Notes under the pieces: generated by a model
What the model was told of the DNA's origin: nothing
What the model saw: the letters and a program-made list of their open reading frames with translations, nothing else
The model's database searches: none
Position numbers and translations under genes: made by a program
Shown here: positions 18,635 to 29,500 of the stretch, one piece after another
Layout of the letters: each line of letters opens with the position of its first letter
Numbering within the stretch: the stretch's first letter is position 1
Origin: Diplonema japonicum
Taxonomy: Eukaryota; Euglenozoa; Diplonemea; Diplonemida; Diplonemidae
Direction: 5' to 3'
Length of the DNA: 64,000 bases
NCBI GenBank assembly: GCA_964019335.1
Contig: OZ025656.1
Location: 494,001 to 558,000 of the forward strand

Positions 18635-20315
18635 ATGTCGAACGAGCATGTGAATGAAATGGTGGAGGCGGTTGCGAAGAACGCCGGAAAGTGGGCGGAG
18701 GTGGATGACAAGAAGAAGCTGGTGTACCTAAAGAATGCAGCGGCGAAGGTTGATCAATTGCTTGACGAGTGGGGCATGGCCTGCACCAAGGCACGGGGCT
18801 ACGAGAACAAGCCGTACTTGGAGGGGATTGGGTACAACGTGGGGCCCGGGATGACCTCCCTGCACTTGCTGGGGCTCATCCGCACATATGAGTCGCTGGC
18901 GTCGACCGGCAAACCGCCTGCAGCAAAGTCGAAGAAGGTGGGTGACCAAGAAGTGCTCTCAGTGTACCCGATGTCCATCAGCGAGAAGCTTGTCCTCCCT
19001 GTCGACGTCGATCTGTGGCTTGAGCCAGGGAAGCCAGCCACTCAGGGCGCGTGCCGTACCAAAACTGGGACCTGCGGGATCCTGTCACCGGGCAACTACG
19101 AGGCGCCCATTGACATCCTGTACAAGATGTTCGTCGAGTCGCACGTGTGCGTCTACTCCCGCCATGCCAACGTGCAGGACTCCAACTGCTTCGTTGCTAA
19201 GATATTCGAAGACCTCATCGCCGACGGCTTCCTTGCCATCGTGGACCCTGGAGTCCCCAACGCAGTGGCTGTTGTTGCGCACGAGAAGGTCGAAGAGATT
19301 ATGATGACCGGCGGTGGCGCCACTTACGACAAGATCGTGTGGGGTGATGCCGAAGCTAAGGCAAAGGGTGAACGCAGGACCACCAAAACTGTCGAGGCAG
19401 AGCTGGGAGCTGTGTCCCCTTACATCATTGCGCCCTCCGATTCCTGGTCCGACAAGGACATCGAGCACCACGCGGGTGCACTGGTCGGGTTCAAGCTCTC
19501 GAACTCGAGTGCGGTGTGCGCTTCCCCGCAGCTCCTGATGGTGTCAAAGAAATGGAAAAAGAGAGAACAGTTCATGAAGGCGGTGATCAAAAAGATGGAA
19601 GACTCGCTGGCTGTGCCGATATTCTACAACGGGACGCAGGACAGGTGCGACGCTGCGGAGAAGGAGTACAAGGATGTCGTGAAGGTGTCGTGCAAGCACA
19701 ACGAGGAGGGATGCCTAAAGCCTATCATCATCAAGAACCTGACCGAGGAGGACGTGGGGACATGGTCCATGAAGAACGAGGCCTTCGCGCCCGTGCTGGT
19801 GGAGTTGGTGATCGACGCCCCGAACACGAAGGCCTTCATGGAGAAGGCACGTGATATCGCGAACTCGAACGATGTGTACGGCTCGCTGAGCTGCTCCGTG
19901 ATGCTGCACCCTAGCGTGGAGAAGGAGCTCGGTGCACCGTACGTAAATTCGTGGGTGCAGTCCATGGAGTGGGGCACCATCGCGGTGAACAACTGGGCGG
20001 CGCTGGGGACTTTCTTCCCCACCGGGATGTGGGGGGCGTTCCCCAAGCACAGCCCCGCTGACATCCAGTCTGGCATGGGCGTCCTAGGAAACTGCCTCAT
20101 GTACGATTTCCCTCAGAAGCAGGTATGTAGGTTTCCTAATCATTAACATAACCATACAGAGCTTGAGGTCGCCTTTCAAGGCACTGGGCCACCCGACAGG
20201 CGGCCCTTCGCAGGTCGAGGCAAACGTTTTCAAGAACGTTGCTAGCTACGCGGCCAGCCCAGGGTGCTGGAGGCTCACCAAGCTGGCAGGCTCTGCCGTT
20301 CGTGCTATGCTGTAG
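18635..20315 (+). CDS. aldehyde dehydrogenase superfamily protein, one intron
   Basis: A 547-residue ALDH-fold protein. The general-base Glu256 lies in VEAELGAVSPYII and the nucleophile Cys295 in NSSAVCASPQ, 39 residues later; MMTGGGATYDKI matches the cofactor-loop region before them. These motifs are diverged from classical ALDH (GQ.C is replaced by SAVC), so the substrate cannot be named. The frame from 18635 runs to a stop at 20146 only after a GT. Removing 20123-20159 (GTATGTAG...CATACAG, 37 nt) adds 51 more residues (SLRSPFKALG...VRAML) and ends at the TAG at 20313-20315. Upstream ATGs at 18552 and beyond are in another frame. No targeting peptide is obvious. Confidence 0.8.
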
Positions 20316-20976
20316 GAGCGATTTCTTTGATTTTCGAAAGGCTCAAAGACACATGCTGAGAAACACAAAGCGCGCATTTGAAGTTGTGGTGATTTTTTTT
20401 CAATTTTTACACTCCCGGATCGTAGTGATTTTTTTTTGTCCCCTTCTCCTCTGGCAACGGGGTAGCAGTTTTCATATTTTTCTTTTGTCTGACCATTTCT
20501 TCTGCAGATGGCCCGTGGGACCTACGGGCAAAATCGCGCTAGAAAAGCAGGAGGGAACATAGGCCGAAAGAGGAGATGGTGAACAACGGAAAAAAAAGAA
20601 TCCCATTCCCATCTTTCATTCCCCCCTTTTTTATGAGTGTGTTGGATTAGCGTGTGCAACAGCTAGCAGCTTTTAAATGTTTATTCCCCCCCCCCCCCCC
20701 TGTGTCCTCATTTGATTGCTCTCATCACTTTTCCTTTTTTTTTTCTCTCCTTGCGATAGAAAAGCTACAAAAGAGGTCTGTCTTTCCCCTCTCTTTTTTT
20801 TGCAGTGAATTCTTCTTTTAGTTTCTATGTTACCCCATAGTGCATGGTGCTGGTGGGAGAAGAGATTCCCCTCCCCTCCCCCTGGCTTCTCCATTCTCTT
20901 TTTATACCCACAAAAGACAAAAAGAATAGTCACATCTAAGGTCGAAGGGGGGCAGCCTTTCCCTTGTCGAAAGATA
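20316..20976. other. long spacer, no gene seen
   Basis: About 660 bp. T-runs, a C-run at about 20687-20700 and an open frame (20239-20562) that is a shadow of the ALDH end. The last part (20870-20925) is pyrimidine-rich and precedes an AG, a possible acceptor for the next gene. Confidence 0.5.
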
Positions 20977-21402
20977 ATGATCGCGTCCCTCGTGAAGGCG
21001 ATAACAGCATCTAGTCTGGCGTCTGTTGACCCGACAATCTTGGAAGATAGCAAACGACTGGGGAGCATTTTGCAGAACAGTAGTGTCATGCCACGGCCCC
21101 CAGTGGAAAGCGCAGATGAAGGGTTTCAAATAGACGAGATGCCATGGTTCATCTGGCTGATGGCAGCTATAGCAATCGTTGGGCTGTGTATATGTATCGG
21201 AATGACTATCATAGCACTGACAGCGCAGGAGCGTATCCTGAAGCTGCCCAGCGATTTTAAGTATAAAGAAACCCCTTCTTTTGACTCTCCCAACCCCAAC
21301 CCCACCAACCCCATCGATCATCAATTCCCGCAAACGGACAAGCAACCCCACCAACCGGAACTACTCCAGCAACCATCGCAACCCCCACCACCGGTCGTCT
21401 GA
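20977..21402 (+). CDS. small single-pass membrane protein
   Basis: 141 residues from the ATG at 20977; longer frames upstream are open but read through pyrimidine spacer. One transmembrane helix (WFIWLMAAIAIVGLCICIGMTIIAL, about residues 65-90) separates a short N-terminal part from a hydrophilic C-terminus very rich in Pro, Asn and Gln (PNPNPTNP, QQPSQPPPPVV). No signal peptide. I do not recognise the family. Confidence 0.6.
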   Translation: MIASLVKAITASSLASVDPTILEDSKRLGSILQNSSVMPRPPVESADEGFQIDEMPWFIWLMAAIAIVGLCICIGMTIIALTAQERILKLPSDFKYKETPSFDSPNPNPTNPIDHQFPQTDKQPHQPELLQQPSQPPPPVV

Positions 21403-21411
21403 TGATATATC

Positions 21412-21466
21412 TATTTTTTTTTTTTTCTTCTTCCTCTATACACATCCAGTATTCTCGTTATTATAT

Positions 21467-21501
<35 letters not shown>

Positions 21502-21503
21502 AG
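21412..21503 (+). promoter_or_regulatory. putative trans-splice acceptor (long pyrimidine tract plus TAG)
   Basis: Nearly continuous T/C from 21412, ending in a long T-run and TAG at 21501-21503; a purine-rich leader then runs to the CCZ1 ATG at 21591. Same arrangement as at 16707-16747. Confidence 0.45.
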
Positions 21504-21590
21504 CACGGGTAAAAAAGAGGGGGAAAAAAAAAAAGGAGAGGGGAGAGAGTGGGAGGGGGGGGGTAGGGGGAAAAAAAAAAAGAAAAGAAA

Positions 21591-23138
21591 ATGCCGGGCG
21601 GTTCGCTGTTGAAGTTGTACATATACAACAACACGATATCTTTGAAGGAGGAGCAACAGCATCAGAATGTGTTGTTCTACCACCCCGAGGTCCCGTTGGA
21701 TGAGCAGTTGATGGACATCGGGCTGAGCGCAGCGTTCGGTGGCTTCCACTTCAACTTCGACAACGACACTGGCATATCAAGCTGCTGCACAGATGGGTTC
21801 CAAATGGTGTGGTTTGAAGCGGAGACTGACTTCTGGATCGGCATCACCGTGCGAAGACAGCCTGAAAACGCGGGTTTTGTAGAGGACGCAGAGGCAACCG
21901 CATTGACGGCCTTACTGAAACAAGGCTATCGGTTGTTCAGAATGCAGTACGGGTGCATGTCGAAACACTTCAGGGAGACCCTTCCGGAGCTTCGCGACAA
22001 CCTGAAAAGCTTTTGGAAACCTTACATCCAATGGATCACGGGTCCCATAGCACAGGGTCTTGACTTGTACGACACTTTGGACGGTGTGGAGTACCTCCCA
22101 GTTGATAGGTCGGCGTACCTTAAAATGCAGTCTGTAGTGAACCACCTTGAAACCGAGTTCCCATCCATTCAAGCGTCTATGGTTATTGTTGACAATCTTC
22201 TCCTGTATACCGGGTTGAACTTGGACGATACACATACTTTGTACAAGTTCCTCTCGCGGCGACAGCGTACTACAAAAAACGCGTCGCCCATGGACAACGT
22301 TCTGTATCTGTGCCATCCCTATGCACGGGGTGACGAGTCTTACAGTGGGTTCCTCACCGCAACCTGCGGCGCTTTCGAACCGGGCAAAGGAACCCTCCGC
22401 AATTTTGTCTCTGAGAAGTTTAATATCGGGAAGAAATCGAGTGGTGCATATAAACCAATCAGCATATGGATAGGCCCACGGCATGAATCGAATTCAAATG
22501 GAAAAGACTTGAAGAAAACGACGCTGGTGGTGTTCCAGTCGCAGAGGATGATCTTGACGTTCTTGTGCGATCCAGACGAGCTGGCAAAGCAGACCGACAA
22601 GGACGTCAACGGGAGATTTTTCGGGGACCTGCACTCCTTCCTGACAGACACCTTGGCAAGGTCCTCGCAGTCAATCACTCAAAACATAACCAGATCCATT
22701 GTCTGGGACGAGGCATACCAATATATCTACTTCAACAGAATGAACCTCGCTTTAAAATCATCGCTGAAGAGGAAAGGTACTTTGAAGAAATTTAAAAAAA
22801 AAAAAGAAAAAAAGGTGCCGACGCGCAAGAATCCCTTCGGCGAGTCGAAAGGCTTCAAATTGGATTTGAAGATACCCCTGGGGTGTGTTGTGTTTTTGCT
22901 TTTTATTTTACACGACAGATGAAAGAAGCTTGGGTGCGGACAAAAGAAAACACTTGGGTGGTCGGGAGGAAATCTGGTATGGATTTGAAGGAAAAAAAAA
23001 GAAAACCACATTTTTTTTTTCTTGTCAGGAAGCCGTGAATTCTACTCCGTCTTTGAAGGGAAGAGCCACCTCACTGAGGCACACGAAGAGGTCAAACGGG
23101 TGAGCCAGGTCTTTTTCAACGGAATTTTTGTAGACTAA
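21591..23138 (+). CDS. CCZ1: vacuolar fusion protein CCZ1 (Mon1-Ccz1 Rab7 GEF subunit), four exons
   Basis: The N-terminal longin domain reads LLKLYIYNN...QHQNVLFYHPEVPLDEQLMDIGLSAAFGGF, which is the CCZ1 signature. CCZ1 pairs with MON1 to activate Rab7 on late endosomes and vacuoles. The C-terminus is recovered only by splicing: exons 21591-22776, 22815-22882, 22919-22976, 23029-23138; introns 22777-22814 (A-rich), 22883-22918 (T-rich) and 22977-23028. The joined frame is 1,422 nt (473 residues) and ends with REFYSVFEGK...EEVKRVSQVFFNGIFVD, very similar to how CCZ1 ends in animals. Unspliced, the frame runs to 22922 in sequence unlike CCZ1. About the usual family length. Confidence 0.88.
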
Positions 23139-23488
23139 AGAAAGCCATCCACAACAAAAAAAAAAAATCTTTCCCTTCTTTCTTTGTTTTCTTCCACACA
23201 GTGTATTTTTTTTTCAGATGCCACCAACACTGCCCCAATTGTATCTCTTTTTTATTTCTTCTTCTTTTTGTTTTGGGGCAGACTTAAACACCCTGCGCTG
23301 CATTGGTGGCCCGACAGGACGCAGTACCACACGAATTGAAGACGAATTTGCGCGAAAAAACGCATACTTTAAAAGTAGAGACAAAGGGACGTTCCAAACA
23401 GGAACCTCCTTTATCTCATCTCTCTCTTTAAAAGAGAAAGCTTTGCCCCACCCCCTCCCAATAACTGACAGCACTTTAAAAAAAAAAA
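23139..23488. other. spacer with non-homopolymer island
   Basis: A pyrimidine tract with ACACAG at about 23202 and TTTCAG at 23217. Then an unusually complex island (23280-23400, CCCTGCGCTGCATTGGTGGCCCGACAGG...) that is open but matches nothing I know. It may be the 5' UTR of the pirin mRNA. Confidence 0.45.
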
Positions 23489-24292
23489 ATGAGCATGAAA
23501 TCGGTGAAGAAAATCCCTGCGGCAAAGCTTTACGTCAGCGAGCCTTCTCCGTCGATGTTTGGGAACGACAGAAATCCTTCCGACTGGAAGGGAGCCGGGT
23601 GGACCTGCGCGAACTGGCTGCGTTCGAGGTTCCATTTCGAATTCGCAGAGTACCGCAACAGAGCCGCGAGAGAATTCGGCGTCCTGAGAGTAGTCAACGA
23701 CGACCTGGTACAAGGGAAGAGAGGCTTCGGCGCCCATCCCCATCACAACATGGAGATTGTTACTTACGTTGTATCAGGTGAGCTGACACACAAGGACTCA
23801 ATGGGGTCAGCGGAGACCTTAGGCAGCGGCAGTGTTCAGTTCATGACAGCTGGTTCTGGCGTGGTGCACAGTGAATATAATTCAGGGAACGCTCCTGTCA
23901 GATTTATCCAATCATGGATCACGCCTTCAAAGTATGGTTTGAAGCCGCATTACGGTTCGTACCGAGCACCCGCCACCCGTCCTACTGGGTGGTTTCACAT
24001 TGCTTCTTCTGTTGAAACTTCGAGCAACACCCCTATCAAGCTTAACCAAGATGTTGACATGTTTTCTTTGAAACATGAAACTCCTTCTACTTATACATTC
24101 AGCATTGCGTCCGGGCGGCAGGGGTATCTACTGTGTATCGGCGGGCCTGTTGTACTGAACGGGGGTGTAGGTCTAGAGAATCATGATGCTGCGGAGTTGC
24201 AAGGTCCTTTAGAGGTGACTACGAAAGCTGACAGCACCGAACTGATATTGTTTACAATGAAAGGCGGGTCGAGCGGGCGGTCGGACCTTTAG
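23489..24292 (+). CDS. pirin family protein (cupin)
   Basis: 267 residues. The N-terminal cupin has the metal-binding cluster GFGAHPHHNMEIVTYVVSGELTHKDS (three His and a Glu) and the second motif GSVQFMTAGSGVVHSE. The C-terminal cupin lacks the ligands, as is usual in pirins. Pirins are Fe-binding proteins; some have quercetin dioxygenase activity and others act as nuclear redox-sensing cofactors, so the exact role is open. The ATG at 23489 follows an A-run; a second ATG two codons later could also start. No introns. Confidence 0.9.
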   Translation: MSMKSVKKIPAAKLYVSEPSPSMFGNDRNPSDWKGAGWTCANWLRSRFHFEFAEYRNRAAREFGVLRVVNDDLVQGKRGFGAHPHHNMEIVTYVVSGELTHKDSMGSAETLGSGSVQFMTAGSGVVHSEYNSGNAPVRFIQSWITPSKYGLKPHYGSYRAPATRPTGWFHIASSVETSSNTPIKLNQDVDMFSLKHETPSTYTFSIASGRQGYLLCIGGPVVLNGGVGLENHDAAELQGPLEVTTKADSTELILFTMKGGSSGRSDL

Positions 24293-24768
24293 AAAAAAAG
24301 GAAAGGGAAAAAAAAAAAAAAAAAGAAAGGTTGAAAGAAAATAAAAAGGGAGCCAGCGACCGTATAAAGGTGCGCTTGTTTCTTCTCTTTTGGTCTTTTC
24401 CTTTCTTTCCTTTTTTTGATTGTTTCTTCCCCCCCCCCCTCTTTTTTTTCCAGCTCTTTACGTAACCCGTCTAACTTTGATTTTTTTTTTTTTTTTTTTT
24501 TTTACTCGTTCCATTTTTTTTTTCTTACAAGGTTTGGCTCGACACGTTTTTTCGTGTTTCTTAGAACAAAGAAAAAAATGAAAAAAAAATTTTTTTTTCC
24601 TTCCTCTCATGGGGGATGCATGGAAAAAAAAAAAAAAAGGTGGCACACCAAATTTTATTCCTCTCGGTTTCCTATTTTTTCCTCTTTTTTTTTCCCCTTA
24701 ACTTGTTTGTACATTTTTCAAGAAGAAGAAATGAGAAACACTAGGAAATTTACAAAAAAGTAAAGAAA
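24293..24768. other. spacer, homopolymer-rich
   Basis: A-rich after the pirin stop, then T/C-rich from 24370 to 24720 with a T-run of over 20. TTTTTCAAGAAG at about 24716-24727 could be the acceptor of the next gene. Open frames here are Phe/Lys homopolymers. No gene seen. Confidence 0.55.
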
Positions 24769-25067
24769 ATGAAGCGGTATACAGTGCTAGCAGGGAGATG
24801 TTTGATGAAACAGAGCCGCAGTGTGTCGAGTTATAGCTTTCAGAAGTCTGCGCAACCACTTGGATCAGCAACGAAAGAGGAAATAGATGCCTTGGGACAG
24901 GGAATGAACGAGACCGAGCAGGCACGACTGAGCACACCACCCAGAAGTATTGGCTTCGTCGGGATTGAAGGAGACATTATACCAAGCGAGAGTGCAAAGA
25001 ACCTAGCGATGATCAAGGCGGAATGGAACTTCGATGCTGGGAGGGCACAGCTTGTCAGAGAGGTAAC

Positions 25068-25101
<34 letters not shown>

Positions 25102-25644
25102 AGGAACTCGGGGTACGTCTAGTTGCATGGGTTAAAGGAGGACAGTACCTTCAGAAGGAGGTCAACAAAATAGGCAGTCTTGCAGACGCATGGGACGAGG
25201 AGTACATAGACAAGCAGGGAGGGGTTCTGGTTATGACAGAGCTAGGTAGGATCCCAGGTGAAGCGGCAAAGACAATGAGGTTTGAAAGAATTAAAAAAAA
25301 AAAATTAAAAAAAATATAAAAACCCCAGCGTATCTGAAGCTGTCTTGTACATGATGGAGTACGATATAGTAGCACCGCTGGGAACGCGGAATGCCCCCGC
25401 ATGGCTGTCAAATGATGACGCTATCAAAGCGGACGTCGAGAAACGGCGCGTTGTTCTGGTATGGCTATCGTATAAAAAAAAAAGTTTTTTAAAAAAAAAA
25501 AAAACAAAAACCCAGCGAGCGGCCACGTTTTGTGCAATTCTGTCGATCCTCGGCATGGCGGTGTACAACTTGTTGGTGTGGCTAGAGCGGCAAAAGAACT
25601 TCAAAAAGAGAGAGGCCTACACATCACCGTCACTTAACAAGTGA
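24769..25644 (+). CDS. putative mitochondrial membrane protein, four exons with A-tract introns
   Basis: Exons 24769-25062, 25104-25279, 25329-25458 and 25516-25644 join to 729 nt (242 residues) without a stop. The introns (25063-25103, 25280-25328, 25459-25515) begin GTAACC, GTTTGA and GTATGG and end CAG, and consist almost only of A in their 3' halves. The N-terminus (MKRYTVLAGRCLMKQSRSVSSYSF) is basic, Ser-rich and free of acids, like a mitochondrial presequence. The C-terminus has one hydrophobic segment (ATFCAILSILGMAVYNLLVWL) followed by a basic tail. No known domain recognised; the placement in an organellar membrane is an inference. Confidence 0.7.
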
Positions 25645-25716
25645 GCGATGAACGCTCCTTTTTTTCTTCTTCTTTTTGTACTGTGTCCTGACCTTTATAC
25701 CAGTTTATATAAATGC

Positions 25717-26358
25717 ATGAAGCGAGGTATCCAAAGAAGATGGGTGCAAACGATTGCCGAGGCACTGGAGGTCTTCGGCATGGATCAGGGCGTACCATAT
25801 CCAAGGGGAAGGTCGGGCACTGAGTCTAAAGCAGCACTAGTAGGAGCAAACCGAGAGGGTCTTGCAAAGAGGTACAGAGAGCTTGCTAGGGTGTATCACC
25901 CAGACTCGCCTACAGGCAATACTGAAGAAATGAGTCGGGTCAACCAGGCATACAAGTTGTTGCAGAAAGAATTGCCGAGCCGACCAAGTTACACACAGAA
26001 AGAGGAAACCAAACAACAGGCAAAGGAAGAGGTGAAATACGAAAAGCCTAAGAAACCCGAAAGCTATTCTAAAACAGAGAGGGCGCAGACAAGAAAACCC
26101 CTCGAGGAGGAGAAGGAGGAGCAGTACTACTCAGATATGTCTGGCTTCGGTTTTGAAATGGGAGCCGCCCATGCCAAGTACACCAAATCGTTCATCCAGT
26201 CCCTTCTCGATTACGCTGCATTGGATAATAAACGTAAAAAAACGACCCCCCCGCCACGGACACCCAACAGCGAGGCAGAGGAACAACTCCGACGGGAAAA
26301 CAAAGGGAAAATCAAAAAAGAATCGACGGTAAAGGCGCAATCGGGGAAATGGTTGTAG
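25717..26358 (+). CDS. J-domain protein, likely mitochondrial
   Basis: 213 residues from the ATG at 25717; the frame upstream is open only through pyrimidine spacer ending in ACCAG (about 25701). A basic N-terminus (MKRGIQRRWVQTIAEALEVFGM) could be a presequence. The J domain reads LAKRYRELARVYHPDSP...MSRVNQAYKLLQKEL with an intact HPD, but lacks the usual N-terminal YxxLG part in standard form. The rest is charged and Lys/Glu-rich, with a conserved-looking patch GFGFEMGAAHAKYTKSF. J proteins recruit and activate Hsp70. Partner unknown. Confidence 0.75.
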   Translation: MKRGIQRRWVQTIAEALEVFGMDQGVPYPRGRSGTESKAALVGANREGLAKRYRELARVYHPDSPTGNTEEMSRVNQAYKLLQKELPSRPSYTQKEETKQQAKEEVKYEKPKKPESYSKTERAQTRKPLEEEKEEQYYSDMSGFGFEMGAAHAKYTKSFIQSLLDYAALDNKRKKTTPPPRTPNSEAEEQLRRENKGKIKKESTVKAQSGKWL

Positions 26359-26545
26359 GGTTGTAGATGTAGAACCGAATCAAGGTTGGGGAGGGGGGAC
26401 TGCCGTTGATATAAACGAAGGGGTGAAATGAATTTGTAATTCCTGTGTTATTTTTCCTTTTTTGTTCTTGTGTGGCGTTGGGTGGGTTGTATCAGGCAAC
26501 AGGAAGGATATTTACAACCACAACCCCCCTGCGATATGGTAAGCA

Positions 26546-29500
26546 ATGTTCTGTGTAATAACGTTGCTCCTAGCGTTCGGCAGTACTCACAGGTTGGCCT
26601 TCGACGATCCCGCTGACCTTGGGCGGTGCAGCTCCGATGTAGAAGACTCAAAACATGCACAGCTGATCGGTGAGGGAGTATTCCGGGGAGGCGGGGTGCG
26701 ACCTGGCGGAGGATACTTGGAGATGAGGGGCGGGTACCTTGACTGGGGGCACGCTGACAGGTGGCAAGTGGGAACCGATATGACGGTCATGTCATGGGTG
26801 AGGATGAGAGACGCTGGTACAGGGAGTGCGGTGTTTTCACTTGGGCCTCAAAACGGTGTGTCACGCTGCACATGGTCTGCAGTTCAGGTTGCTGAGCTGG
26901 TCACCCCCAGTACAGGCACTTTGTACACGCAGACACTGTCAACTCTTCAGCAATGCAAGCAGCACTGTGTGGCACAGTCTCGGTGCAAAGGCATCTCTTA
27001 TGACACATCAACTCTCACCTGCCTTTCTCTCTCCTGCACGCCTGGGGAGTTCGAATGTGAATTCACCAACTCTACATCCGTCCCTGTCACTTCCCTACTA
27101 TCCACGTGCAGCGACAGTACCTTCGCCCTAACCATGTACGTCTCGGAGGGCAGTCTCGGCTTGACATGGAATGGCGACACATGTGACCTGCCGCACGCTG
27201 TCTCCGACAGTGAATGGACGTTGCTCGCGATGTCTATCTCGTCTAACGGCTTCATCAACGAGGGTAAGGTGCGCGTTGCCGTCCTGTCCCCCGGCATCAA
27301 GGAGAGGTTTTGCTATTCCAAGTCGTGGTTCTTTCCTGCAGGAATACCAGTCCCCAACACACACCGTGCCGTCATTGGCAAGGATCTCCTGCAGACACAC
27401 GACCATCTCAACGGCGATATCGACGACTTCACTACCTCCCTCATAGGCGCCGAAGTGGGCTCGCTGTCCAAGCAGCTGGCCACACAACTTGGCGTGCTGC
27501 TACATATGCCCTTCGACGCTCCTCCTGCAGGCACCTTTACCTCAGATGCGCATCACCGCCCTGGATACGGTGTTAAGGGTGGCTCTCTTGCCATAGCCAC
27601 AGACAGCCCTTATCCATCCGGATCTACATATAGACAGTCGGCCTCTGAGCTGGCATCTCTTGGCGGACTTGAGGAGGTGACAATATGTGCATGGATTAAG
27701 CCAATGTGCTGGCACGATTCAGCCTCAGGCTGTGGGACACCGTGGGCTGTACGTTCGGCCACGGGGGATTCCTCTTTCGTCTTGCAATTGAAAAACTCGG
27801 GGGTCGTGTCCCACACGATGTCCGGTGTCGAGGTGTCGACACAGCTGCCCACGTGGGTAGGGTGTTTTGTGGTTACTGATTGGGTGAAAGACAATCTGCA
27901 GATTATTCAAGCAACGACGCTTTACGACTGCAGGGCATCATGCAGCAACAAATACTTCATGCTTCATTCACAGGCAGGACCTTGTTATTGTTCCGACATC
28001 AGCCCTTACAAGCTTATGCAGCAGATGCCAGACCACAAGTGCGGAAAACCATGCGACTCCGAAACAAGCACCATCTTGCACCAGCACTGCGGGACGTCGA
28101 CTACAGTAGCCGTGTACACTCACGTGGTGGCCGACAAGTACGACATGGGGTACGCCGGAAAGCCATGCACCCCTCCATACACAGACCTTGTCACGGAGGG
28201 CGAGTGCTCAGGGGCAGCAAAGATGCAAAAGCTGTACAACACCACAATGTCATATTTCGAGGTGCCCACCGGCCATCCCGCTGGCTGCCTGTACAACGAA
28301 ATGGATGCCCGGCTGTACTGGAACGCGGGAGGAGACCCTTCCAAACTGCACACTTCGTACCAGAAGTTGTGCAAGATACCACGCAACCCTATTTGGCAAA
28401 GGGGCAAGTGGCAGTGGTACTGTGCTTCGAAGGACGTGCACGGCGGGTACCACCTGTTTGTTGACGGGCACAGGTCGTGGACTACAGTCAAGAGCGTTGC
28501 AGTGGACAAAAGGGTGACGTTTGCTGCCAACGACGTGATCGAGCTTGGGGGTGGTGGGAGGACACCACGGACACAGTTCAAAGGCCACATTGATGGTCTG
28601 CGGATAAGCAGAAGGAACGAAATTGCAGCGCTGGAGGGCAACCAGCTATGGAGGTTGGAGGACTTGAACAGAGTGTACGACACAAGACTGTTGGCAAGCC
28701 TGTCTACGGGATTGGTGGAGTGGACGGAATCGGACTCAGAGGTGGTGAATTCTTTCATTGCAGCTACAGTGGACATCAAGGACAAGCTGCTGCGTTGGAG
28801 GGTTCGGCACTCGGGAGCCTACGTGGACATGAGCCTGGTTCTCACATCATCACCTCTGGTGAACACCAGCAACGGACCGCAGCTGCATAACGCACTGCTG
28901 ACGACGTACCGACAGGAGTACGGCAACGGTACAACCATGCTTGGCTTCCGCAACGTCATCAACAAGAACAGCAACGCATACGCAGGGAGCTGTCCGTACG
29001 CAGCACTGTCAGCCTCGTCACGCCTCAACGACACGATGGGTCCCAATGCATTGCGGAAGGTAGATGGCGTCCCCTGGAAGCCATGGGGCGACGCTACTAC
29101 TGGCTGGCTGAAATGGACATTCCAACAAACTGTGGAAGTAACAGGCATCCACTTGCAAGCCTTAGCAGCTAACACGACCTTCAGACACGCATCTTTGCAG
29201 GTATCTGATGACGGTGACGATTGGAGGGTGTTGTATTGGGTGACCCCTGAGGCAACAGATGACATGCAGTACTTCACCGGGTGGGGCTTCCATCAGTCTG
29301 TCTTGTGGCGCCTTGTGATGGATTCCCCGTATGATTCTGAGGAACTGGCACTTGACTATCTTGCGCTCGAAATAGCAGGGTACTCGGCACCATGTGGAGG
29401 TGCGTCTACAGATTGCCAGTATACCCTCTCGGGGTCCTTTGACCCTGACATTGCGTGTAACATGTCTGCCATAACGCAGTTCAGCACCATCGGGAGCGAG

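Noticed and set aside
20239-20562. ORF after the aldehyde dehydrogenase
   Set aside because: Overlaps the second ALDH exon in a different frame and then reads T-rich spacer.
23218-23781. Open frame reading through the spacer into pirin in another frame
   Set aside because: The pirin frame from 23489 has full family motifs; the other frame does not resemble any protein.
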